8,687 nt of DNA from positions 1 through 8,687 of the forward strand of contig JABXHG010000252.1 of assembly GCA_013393545.1 (NCBI GenBank), given 5' to 3'. Source of the stretch: Alteromonadaceae bacterium. Its GTDB lineage: Bacteria; Pseudomonadota; Gammaproteobacteria; Pseudomonadales; Oleiphilaceae. Positions 1 through 5,946 of the stretch are shown here, piece after piece (positions within the stretch are counted from its first letter, which is position 1; every line of letters starts with the position of its first letter). The notes below the pieces were generated by a model. It was not told where the DNA came from. It worked only from the letters and a program-made list of their open reading frames with translations, and made no database searches. The position numbers and the translations under genes are program-made.

Positions 1-197
1 TTACTATATCGTACGCAACCTCACCCCCACCATGAATCGACCACTAGCCTTTGTAAAATCCAACGTATATGTACAGATTAACAAATCCTACAAAAGATCC
101 CGCACATAGTTTACTATCTAGCCACTATCGTGGATTAAAGCTAGCGTTCAATAAGTTTTGATCAGTGCCAGTGATTTAGCACGGATGATTTAACATT
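1..197. other. Gene-free left edge upstream of the first CDS
   Basis: I see no credible coding region here. The stretch is AT-rich and holds a small dyad, CCAC-TATC-GTGG, at about 122-133. It must contain the promoter of the gene starting at 198 unless that gene is read from further left, but I cannot pick a convincing -35/-10 pair. No copy of the tRNA end found at the right edge of the window is present, so this is not visibly the other island junction. Confidence 0.5.
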
Positions 198-1292
198 ATG
201 AGATTTAAGTATTGGAAACAGTTAAGAGAGATAAACCTCAATCGCCTTTTGCCTAGATCTTTCACTAACTTAGAGCTCGACCGGAAAATTACAGTGATTG
301 GTGGCTTACTCGGTCTAATTTCTTTTACTTTTACTTTCTCTAAATGGTTCATAGAAGAGTCAGACCTATTTAAATCGCATCAGTTGAAAGCAAGTATCAT
401 CAGACCTCAAGAAACCCTTAGCCTCAATGCAGAGGATACTTTGGGAAATTTTATTATTTTCAAAAATTCAGGGGATTATCCAGAAATCGTGACCCGTGTA
501 AGAGCGGAACTATATCTACCATTCAAAAACGTATCTCTGTATCCAAATAGAAACACACCGAATATTTTACCACTTCAGATCGATCATGATTACATTGTAG
601 AGGAAGACGGTCGTATTGGTGAATTTCTTTTCAACGGCGGATATATCAACAAAGGATCATCACGGCTGCCACACTTTGTAGATTTACCAGATTATAAAAA
701 TATTCTGGCTTTTGGTGGTAAGCTAGATAAGGGTCGGTATGTTCTTGAAAGCTGCAACGAAAGTTTTGTGATTACAAATAAGACACCGCAAAATATAATC
801 ACCAAAGAAACACACTTTAAGTTTCCGAAAGAGGTTCTAGACACGATAAATGAACACTACTTTTTAGTTGAGTCTGGGGTTTACGATCAATCAGTTTTTA
901 GTACTTTGTCGAATGAAGACTTTGAAGTTGAGTATTTTTTGGGAGAGTTAGTGATAGTAATAGAGTTCATTAATAGCGACGGTAAATTAGATAGGAGGCT
1001 GGTAGATGGTAGTAATGTTCATTTAATTGTATCAAAAAATAAAAAGCTACTGCATTTCTCTGACTGGTGGAATGGTTTTCCAGGGGAGTTTAAACTGGTT
1101 GCTGACTTAAGGAAGTCAGATTTACTACTAGGGAGAAAGTCTCAACTCCGTGCCAAGGTGGGTAAAGGAGCAGATTTTAACGATTACATTGTAACACTCT
1201 CAGATATGCCAGCTACCATGCCGACACCAGGCTTTTTTACGAATCAAAATAAAAGCCTATGCAAGCTAAACCAAATTTCTATGCCCCAATAG
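198..1292 (+). CDS. Hypothetical protein with one N-terminal membrane segment
   Basis: A 364-residue protein I do not recognise. Residues 1-30 are rich in Lys and Arg. Residues about 31-52 form one hydrophobic, glycine- and phenylalanine-rich stretch (ITVIGGLLGLISF onward) that reads as a single membrane-spanning helix. By the positive-inside rule the N-terminus would be cytoplasmic and the remaining 310 residues outside the inner membrane. That large part has many alternating hydrophobic, likely beta-strand segments and no catalytic motif I can name. The ATG at 198 is the first in its frame; the ribosome site is weak (GGA about 12 bases upstream). It stands alone, with no partner on the same strand within 1.2 kb. 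It could be an orphan island gene or the last gene of an operon to the left. The frame is intact over 1.1 kb, so it is very probably a real gene. Confidence 0.8.
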   Translation: MRFKYWKQLREINLNRLLPRSFTNLELDRKITVIGGLLGLISFTFTFSKWFIEESDLFKSHQLKASIIRPQETLSLNAEDTLGNFIIFKNSGDYPEIVTRVRAELYLPFKNVSLYPNRNTPNILPLQIDHDYIVEEDGRIGEFLFNGGYINKGSSRLPHFVDLPDYKNILAFGGKLDKGRYVLESCNESFVITNKTPQNIITKETHFKFPKEVLDTINEHYFLVESGVYDQSVFSTLSNEDFEVEYFLGELVIVIEFINSDGKLDRRLVDGSNVHLIVSKNKKLLHFSDWWNGFPGEFKLVADLRKSDLLLGRKSQLRAKVGKGADFNDYIVTLSDMPATMPTPGFFTNQNKSLCKLNQISMPQ

Positions 1293-1366
1293 CCATCCCC
1301 ATTTTACACTCATTAAACCGATTAAAAATCTAAAGCATTAGAGCTTACAGGGGCTTAGCGATTCAT

Positions 1367-1405
1367 ACGAGGTCAATCATACCCTCGTGGATAATAAGTT
1401 TTTTT
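1367..1405 (+). terminator. Possible weak terminator after the membrane-protein gene
   Basis: A 6-bp stem, ACGAGG (1367-1372) with CCTCGT (1383-1388), encloses a ten-base loop. A run of seven T follows at 1399-1405, but ten bases beyond the stem, which is further than in a standard intrinsic terminator. It lies about 75 bases after the stop codon of the gene at 198-1292. This is the best candidate for the end of that transcript, but a weak one. Confidence 0.25.
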
Positions 1406-1568
1406 ACGCTTCGCTACGTTAACTAGCTCCACATTATGCACTTGAAGTTAAGCTGGATACAATTAGATCATCAGATAAAATCAACATGGCAAAACGGACC
1501 AGAGAAAACCTACTTAGAGCAATTCAAATGGATGCCAGTAAGCTCGAAAGCTAGCAAAGAATAAACGG

Positions 1569-1593
1569 TATGGCGCTAGTAATATGCGCCATA
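1569..1593. repeat. 8-bp perfect inverted repeat beside the recombinase pseudogene
   Basis: TATGGCGC (1569-1576) pairs exactly with GCGCCATA (1586-1593) around a nine-base loop. It sits just downstream of the stop codon of the minus-strand recombinase. As a terminator for that gene it lacks a T run on the minus strand. On the plus strand only a short T run (about 1599-1603) follows. It may be a terminator, or part of a recombination site for the neighbouring recombinase. Confidence 0.35.
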
Positions 1594-1601
1594 TCAAATT
1601 T

Positions 1602-2162
1602 TTAAAGTTCGAGTTCAATGAAATCTCTGTCGACATCCTCTTGGGTGATTCCTATGTAACGCAACGTTACCGCCTCTGAACTGTGACGTAGCATTTTCAT
1701 TACCCTGCCAATGTCGTTGGTGTTTTTGTATAGGTGATAGCCTCTGGTTTTACGCATCGAATGCGTTCCCAACTCGATATCAACCTCCTCGCCTATTGCC
1801 GCAAATGCTCGCGACACATATCAGCGACTTATGGGTTTCGCCGGTGTATTTTTGGACCGTTGGTTACGGTAAGACTGAAAGAGATAAATGTGGTCAGGAT
1901 GATCAGAGCGAATACGATCGATGACCGCCCTCGCCTTTTCAGTGAGTTTAATTGTCGCTAGCTGCGACGTTTTGCCTTCAACTAGCAACAGCCAGTCTTG
2001 CTCAATATTTTCAAACTTGATGGATAGTAAATCTGAGATCCGCAACGCCAGATTCAGGCCAACATCCCAAACATCAGCAATTTGCTGCCCGTAGGTTCGT
2101 TTGAAAAGGTGGTTAATCAGTTTCACGGTATCCAGATCTTTAACCGATTGTACTTCGAACAT
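1602..2162 (-). pseudogene. Short single-domain tyrosine recombinase broken by one in-frame TGA
   Basis: Read on the minus strand, this is one 186-codon frame with a single TGA at codon 114 (1821-1823); both sides are in the same frame, so no indel is involved. The catalytic set of tyrosine recombinases is otherwise complete: Arg41 in LALRISDLL, a probable Lys64 in VEGKTS, His134 and Arg137 in HSMRK, His160 in LRHSS, and Tyr169 in LRYIG. At about 186 residues it has only the catalytic domain and lacks the usual N-terminal core-binding domain; FimB/FimE-type enzymes are of similar size. The residue before the TGA is Arg (CGC), and an Arg codon CGA changed to TGA would be one transition. A GTG two codons later (1815-1817) could restart translation, but the product would lack Arg41. 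It is probably inactive and a trace of an older insertion. Confidence 0.85.
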
Positions 2163-2528
2163 AATCTAGTTACTTTTTTACCGTAAAACGTGATTTTGAG
2201 TACTTAAGGGGGTATAAAGGAGTAAATAACCGTTTTTGGTGGGATTGCTTGTTCCCATTTCGTTAATTTGGAAACCTAAACCTTAGGGTTAGTTAGCGAG
2301 CTTTTTTATGATGTAGGTTTCAAAATTATTAGAGAACGACTATGTTCATAAGTATTGATTGCGAGGATTTCTTCTCGTGCAACAACAGCTTGGGATAAAC
2401 TGTTACTCTCGCCGTAAGCAGTCCGGTATCTGTAAGAACGTATCATTTCTTTTTTTTGCACTTTTGTTATTATCTTTTCAGTCTAACTACTGCTTTTAGC
2501 GCAACTTTAAAGGATATAGATAGCCAGA
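2163..2528. promoter_or_regulatory. Intergenic leader between the recombinase and the phosphatase-kinase operon
   Basis: No gene is supported here. This stretch should hold the divergent promoters of the recombinase (minus) and the phosphatase operon (plus). Visible structure includes an inverted repeat GAAACCTA/TAGGTTTC (2271-2278 and 2314-2321) separated by 35 bases, and a bulged stem TTGC-GAG/CTC-GT-GCAA at 2359-2382. A weak plus-strand promoter candidate is TTCAAA (2319-2324) with TATGTT (2341-2346), a spacing of 16. If that promoter is used, the leader is about 180 bases long, enough for regulation by RNA structure or protein binding. Confidence 0.4.
2271..2321. repeat. Inverted repeat upstream of the phosphatase operon
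   Basis: GAAACCTA at 2271-2278 is the exact reverse complement of TAGGTTTC at 2314-2321. Similarity continues outward (TTTG on the left, CAAA on the right) with one extra base on the left arm. The 35-base spacing and position just upstream of a weak promoter candidate make a two-site operator plausible. A chance repeat or the end of an old insertion cannot be excluded. Confidence 0.35.
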
Positions 2529-3587
2529 ATGGAAGACTACCAAATACAGCCTCAATTGATGCGTTGGCTGATGAGAAGTTACTCATCCGAGTCTGTCCGG
2601 AGGGTCCCGAATATACCTGTAGCTCTTGGAAGCGATATAGGAGCAGTAAGGAAAGAAAATCAGGATCGAGCTGTAGTTCTACGAGCTCAAACAACTCCGA
2701 ATAAGTTTTTTGTAGTAGCAGTTCTCTGCGATGGCATGGGAGGCATGGAGGCAGGGGCTACTTGTGCGGCACTGGCAACTTCATCATTCTTGGCTAGTTG
2801 CATTAAGAATCGTAAAATAGCTACACGTGAAAGGCTTGTTGCAGCGGTTACTGATGCCAATAACGCTGTGTACGAGAATTATCATGGGGATGGTGGTGCC
2901 ACATTATCCGCTTTTATTATCGACAATACTGGTGAAAAGCTAGCGGTTAATGTGGGTGATAGTAGAATCTATACCTCAGAGGGAAAAGACCTTGAACAAA
3001 TATCGGTCGACGATACGATTGCCGGTCAACTAGAGAAGCGAGAAAACGCATCTAGTCTAGACAGCAAACTACTGCAATTCGTTGGAATTGGCCCAGACAT
3101 TGAACCTCATATTCTTGAGTTACCAAACTCGCTAGAGTTATCACGCATCCTGTTAACAAGCGATGGTGCACATTCCCTGAACTTCGACTCTTTTAACTCG
3201 CTCATTACTCAAGCTGCAGAGCCAGAAGTTTTGCTAAAACGTCTATTAATTACATCAAGGTGGTGTGGAGGAAGCGACAACGCTACAGGGATATTGTTCA
3301 AAGATATAATTCAACTTAATAACAATGGACATGATTTTCATAGTGGGACAGTATCGCTGTGGGATCCTTACGGAGAGCTTCAGTTAATCGGTATAGATCG
3401 CCAAGCTTCTATGGAGCCGCAAAAAACTGACGATGAAACTGAGAGCAAAGCGCCTGAAACCTCTGAAGAGAAACACGAGCAGCAAAGCACAAAAGAGAGC
3501 ACAAAGCCTAGCAAAAAAAGAGGCAGAAGCTCAAGTAAAGAGACTAAGAAGAAGCCACAGTTAAGGATTGACTTCAATGATGACTGA
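2529..3587 (+). CDS. PP2C-family Ser/Thr protein phosphatase with disordered C-terminal tail
   Basis: A metal-dependent phosphatase of the PPM/PP2C family, expected to remove phosphate from Ser/Thr residues in the cytoplasm. Motifs appear in family order: GSDIGAVRKENQDR (34-47), CDGMGG (67-72), NVGDSRIY (141-148), LLTSDG (208-213) and GGSDN (247-251). The expected metal-binding aspartates Asp46, Asp68, Asp212 and Asp250 are all present, so it should be active. The catalytic domain ends near residue 265. Residues about 291-352 form a hydrophilic tail rich in Glu, Lys, Ser and Thr with a basic patch (KKRGRSSSKETKKK) and an acidic end (DFNDD); it is likely disordered and may be a substrate of the kinases. 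An AAAGGA lies 14 bases before the ATG, a long spacing; in-frame ATGs at 2559 and 2571 are alternatives. It is the first gene of the operon and overlaps the next by 11 bases. Its expected partners are the two kinases downstream. Confidence 0.92.
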   Translation: MEDYQIQPQLMRWLMRSYSSESVRRVPNIPVALGSDIGAVRKENQDRAVVLRAQTTPNKFFVVAVLCDGMGGMEAGATCAALATSSFLASCIKNRKIATRERLVAAVTDANNAVYENYHGDGGATLSAFIIDNTGEKLAVNVGDSRIYTSEGKDLEQISVDDTIAGQLEKRENASSLDSKLLQFVGIGPDIEPHILELPNSLELSRILLTSDGAHSLNFDSFNSLITQAAEPEVLLKRLLITSRWCGGSDNATGILFKDIIQLNNNGHDFHSGTVSLWDPYGELQLIGIDRQASMEPQKTDDETESKAPETSEEKHEQQSTKESTKPSKKRGRSSSKETKKKPQLRIDFNDD

Positions 3588-4647
3588 TTTATCTCTTCCA
3601 GATAGATACGAGCCGAAAGATAACTCGGCAAGTGGTGGCTTTAGTAACGTTCAGATTTGCCTTGATACTCACCTCCAAAGAGATGTCGCGGTGAAAACAA
3701 TTAAAGATGCGAGCGAATCTGGGCGAATTCAGGATGAATTAAAAGCATTGATGCAACTAAGGTCCAAACACGTCGTTCAAGTATTCGACATAGCTAATTA
3801 TGAAAATGACAAAACTGCAATAGTAATGGAGTACATTTCCGGATCTGATTTATTTAACTATGACTTAGACGCTTTTTCGCCAGAAGACTTTTTGAAGTTG
3901 TTGTGGCAACTATCCTCTGGAATAACCGATATCCACGCTGCGGGTATTATACACAGAGATTTGAAGCCAAATAATATGAAAATAGACGACGAGGGCATAT
4001 TAAAAATTTTTGACTTTGGTCTTTCCAGAAACTCGGAAGATGCCAGTACAGTCGGCTTTAAAGGAACTATCGGCTTCGCTGCGCCTGAACAATTTACCAA
4101 TGGCCATTTACAGTTCTCTGATGCTGTAGATGTCTATGCTTTTGGAGCTATTGCCCTATTTTTGTTAACTAATGACCTACCTGATGAACTTAAGTCTATT
4201 CCCCCAGAGGAACTGCTTGAGAGTGCCTTTGATAACACCCTTGTAGACCAATACCCAAAGATCAAAGAGTACCTAGTGAAATGTTTATCAATCGATCCTG
4301 TTGACCGCCCTAAAATAAGCGACGTTCATGAGCAATTAACTAAATTCCTTTTATACAACGAGCATCAGGCTTTAGCCGTAGCTGGCGTAAAATCCCATGT
4401 AATAGACAAAAACAAAAAAAAAGTAAGTGTAAAATCAGACAATATTGGAGCATTCGCAATAGAGTATGACGGCTTTGAGTTTCGCTTGGTGAATCCGCAA
4501 GGTGAAGTCTTTTTAAATAACTCTAAAGTAACTGGTACCTTAGTCCTGCCAGGTTCTTGTGTAGTAGCTTTGGGCGCTTCCCATCGTACACATTACGAGA
4601 GAAGTTACGTTACATTTGATATTTCAAATCCGGAGGTGTCTTTGTGA
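3577..4647 (+). CDS. Hanks-type Ser/Thr protein kinase with beta-rich C-terminal module
   Basis: A cytoplasmic protein kinase of 356 residues. Key residues are present: Lys40 (VAVK), Glu54 of helix C, HRDLKPNN with catalytic Asp128 and Asn133, DFG at 146-148, APE at 169-171 and Arg244 near the end of the domain. The glycine loop is degenerate (ASGGFSNV, 18-25), keeping only its middle glycine. The catalytic domain ends near residue 262. Residues about 285-356 are beta-rich and end in RSYVTFDISNPEV; they resemble an FHA-like or other small beta-sandwich module, which is an inference. No membrane segment is seen, unlike many bacterial receptor kinases. I chose ATG 3577 because AAGGA (3563-3567) stands nine bases upstream; ATG 3580 and TTG 3568 are alternatives. 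It overlaps the phosphatase gene before it and the next kinase gene by four bases, so all three are probably translated together. Confidence 0.9.
   Translation: MMTDLSLPDRYEPKDNSASGGFSNVQICLDTHLQRDVAVKTIKDASESGRIQDELKALMQLRSKHVVQVFDIANYENDKTAIVMEYISGSDLFNYDLDAFSPEDFLKLLWQLSSGITDIHAAGIIHRDLKPNNMKIDDEGILKIFDFGLSRNSEDASTVGFKGTIGFAAPEQFTNGHLQFSDAVDVYAFGAIALFLLTNDLPDELKSIPPEELLESAFDNTLVDQYPKIKEYLVKCLSIDPVDRPKISDVHEQLTKFLLYNEHQALAVAGVKSHVIDKNKKKVSVKSDNIGAFAIEYDGFEFRLVNPQGEVFLNNSKVTGTLVLPGSCVVALGASHRTHYERSYVTFDISNPEVSL
4632..4638 (+). promoter_or_regulatory. Strong ribosome binding site for the second kinase
   Basis: GGAGGTG lies five bases upstream of the GTG at 4644, inside the end of the first kinase gene. 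It decides the GTG start, which overlaps the preceding stop as GTGA. It is the best Shine-Dalgarno sequence in the operon, suggesting that the second kinase is made well even though it is third in order. Confidence 0.8.
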
Positions 4648-5711
4648 ACGGCCCCCATGATATAGATGATGTTATCGGGAATAGATATAGGGTGAATAAC
4701 TTTATTGGTGAAGGTGGTATGCAATATGTTTACCAAGCAGCTGATCTCATTCTAGACCGACTAGTTGCGTTAAAGACTCCTAAAGAGGGCTCAGCTGAAA
4801 AACGCTTTCACCGCAGCGCTATAGTAGCGGCAAGAGTAAACCATCCAAATGTGGCTAAAACTCTGGATTATATTTATACCGAAGAACGCCCTTACTTGGT
4901 TGAAGAACTTGTTCACGGTCAAGATCTGAAAGATGCCCTATTAACTGATGCCAATTACTTAGACCCTTTTCTGGTTGCGAAAATTGCACACCATTTTGCG
5001 AAGGGGTTAGCAGCGTCACACCACGCAAGTGTTATTCACCGTGACTTGAAGCCAACTAATGTAATGATAACAGGAGGCTTTAACATACTAGAGTTAAAGA
5101 TAACTGACTTTGGTATTGCCAAAATGGCTGAAGAAGAAATAGCAGATGCCGCAAGTAAAGATATCACTAACAGTACATCTGCCACTGTAGTTGGTGCTCT
5201 CCCATACATGGCTCCGGAAGCCATAGAAACCCCTAGAGATGTAAGCTTAAAGGCGGATATTTGGTCTATGGGAGCAATGCTTTACGAGCTATTGACAGGA
5301 CAAAAGCCATTCGGCGCAGGACTGAAGGCTGTTAGGCTAATCTCGGAAGGCAAATTTTTGCCTTTTCCTGATTTTGTAACTACTAATCCGCAATTTAAAC
5401 ACCTAGCCGAGGAATTGATTTCTTTAATCAAACATTGCCTCTTTGTTGTTCCAAGTGAGCGTCCCTCCGCTGATCAAGTCGTCGCAAAGTGCGAAACTTT
5501 ATGCTACCCAGTAAGTGAGAGAGAATTAGGGAATATCAAAGACATACGCTATGACAAATGGGGCTTTATTACCCAACCCAACCAACAAGACACCTTTTAT
5601 CATGTCGATTCAGTTTATGGAAAAAGACCGATTGTAGGCAGTCGAGTTATGTACTCAAAGTTTCCTGGTACTGGGGCGGATAGAGCACTACCCGTAGTGA
5701 AACTCAAGTAA
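4644..5711 (+). CDS. Ser/Thr protein kinase fused to a cold-shock-like OB domain
   Basis: A 355-residue cytoplasmic kinase. Residues about 15-285 form the Hanks-type domain: Gly22 and Gly24 of the nucleotide loop (IGEGGMQYVY), Lys44 (VALK), HRDLKPTN with Asp134 and Asn139, DFG at 155-157 and APE at 190-192. Two departures are visible: the third loop glycine is Gln27, and the helix-C glutamate seems to be Ser58 (RFHRSAIVAA, where the family usually has Glu). Residues 296-355 match a cold-shock domain: GNIK at the start, KWGFIT (RNP1-like, 305-310), DTFYHVDSV (RNP2-like, 316-324), then spaced glycines and a final RALPVVKL strand. Cold-shock domains bind single-stranded RNA or DNA, so this kinase may be controlled by, or directed to, nucleic acid. 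GTG start with a strong ribosome site; four-base overlap with the previous kinase. It is last in the phosphatase-kinase-kinase set. Confidence 0.9.
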   Translation: MNGPHDIDDVIGNRYRVNNFIGEGGMQYVYQAADLILDRLVALKTPKEGSAEKRFHRSAIVAARVNHPNVAKTLDYIYTEERPYLVEELVHGQDLKDALLTDANYLDPFLVAKIAHHFAKGLAASHHASVIHRDLKPTNVMITGGFNILELKITDFGIAKMAEEEIADAASKDITNSTSATVVGALPYMAPEAIETPRDVSLKADIWSMGAMLYELLTGQKPFGAGLKAVRLISEGKFLPFPDFVTTNPQFKHLAEELISLIKHCLFVVPSERPSADQVVAKCETLCYPVSERELGNIKDIRYDKWGFITQPNQQDTFYHVDSVYGKRPIVGSRVMYSKFPGTGADRALPVVKLK

Positions 5712-5823
5712 GATTTATTGATGACTAGGTCTAGTGCGAGTTGATTATTCTCTGTTTCAACTACTACTCAAATTTTAAGCTTAAAGAATAAGCAATGTAA
5801 TGAAGCCTACACATTTATGTTAC

Positions 5824-5849
5824 AACTCAGCTCGTTCCTTTCGAGAGTT
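5824..5849 (+). terminator. Bulged stem-loop, possible weak terminator of the kinase operon
   Basis: AACT (5824-5827) and CTCG (5831-5834) pair with CGAG (5842-5845) and AGTT (5846-5849) around a seven-base loop, with a three-base bulge CAG on the left arm. A moderately T-rich stretch follows but no clean T run. It could be a leaky terminator for the kinase transcript or an operator just upstream of the toxin promoter. Confidence 0.3.
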
Positions 5850-5862
5850 CAGTGTTTCAGTT

Positions 5863-5892
5863 TTCAAAATCGACCCGTTATGAGAGTATAAC
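5863..5892 (+). promoter_or_regulatory. Likely sigma-70 promoter of the toxin-antitoxin-chaperone operon
   Basis: TTCAAA (5863-5868) matches four of six bases of the -35 consensus, and TATAAC (5887-5892) matches five of six of the -10 consensus, with 18 bases between. Transcription would begin near 5899, giving a leader of about 48 bases before the GTG start of the toxin gene. No other -10 of this quality is visible between the kinase and toxin genes. Confidence 0.5.
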
Positions 5893-5946
5893 TGATCTAA
5901 AAGGATATGTAATTCATACGTCAGCTAAAATACTTGGATAATTCTT

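Larger units (their letters stand above)
1293..1601. other. Gene-poor spacer with small inverted repeats
   Basis: No convincing complete gene lies here. Two inverted repeats are visible: ACGAGG/CCTCGT (1367-1372 and 1383-1388) followed ten bases later by a run of seven T, and an 8-bp perfect stem (1569-1576 with 1586-1593) next to the end of the recombinase pseudogene. A short open stretch at 1423-1554 (plus) may be a remnant of a gene. The mixture of fragments and hairpins fits an insertion hot spot that has been rearranged. Confidence 0.4.
5712..5946. other. Spacer between the kinase operon and the toxin operon
   Basis: 235 bases with no supported gene. It contains a near-palindrome ACTAG-GT-CTAGT (5724-5735) just after the kinase stop, a bulged stem-loop (5824-5849) and a plausible promoter (5863-5892). 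This layout indicates that the toxin-antitoxin-chaperone set can be transcribed on its own, although readthrough from the kinase operon is possible because no strong terminator is seen. Confidence 0.45.

Noticed and set aside
1602..1817. Separate small gene for the C-terminal half of the recombinase
   Set aside because: It is in the same frame as the upstream half, separated only by a TGA and one codon, and lacks the first catalytic arginine. One broken gene is the simpler reading.
1821..1823. TGA read as selenocysteine or a recoded codon
   Set aside because: Tyrosine recombinases need no selenocysteine, the position is near an Arg-rich segment, and I see no supporting element. A nonsense mutation is far more likely.
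2456..2704. Plus-strand open frame overlapping the phosphatase start
   Set aside because: It overlaps the well-supported PP2C frame, has low-complexity Ser-rich composition at its end and no recognisable motif.
3568..3576. TTG at 3568 as start of the first kinase
   Set aside because: The AAGGA site would lie directly against it with no spacing. ATG 3577 has a proper nine-base spacing.
5724..5735. ACTAG-GT-CTAGT as a terminator hairpin of the kinase operon
   Set aside because: A two-base loop cannot form a stable hairpin and no T run follows. At most it is a protein-binding dyad.
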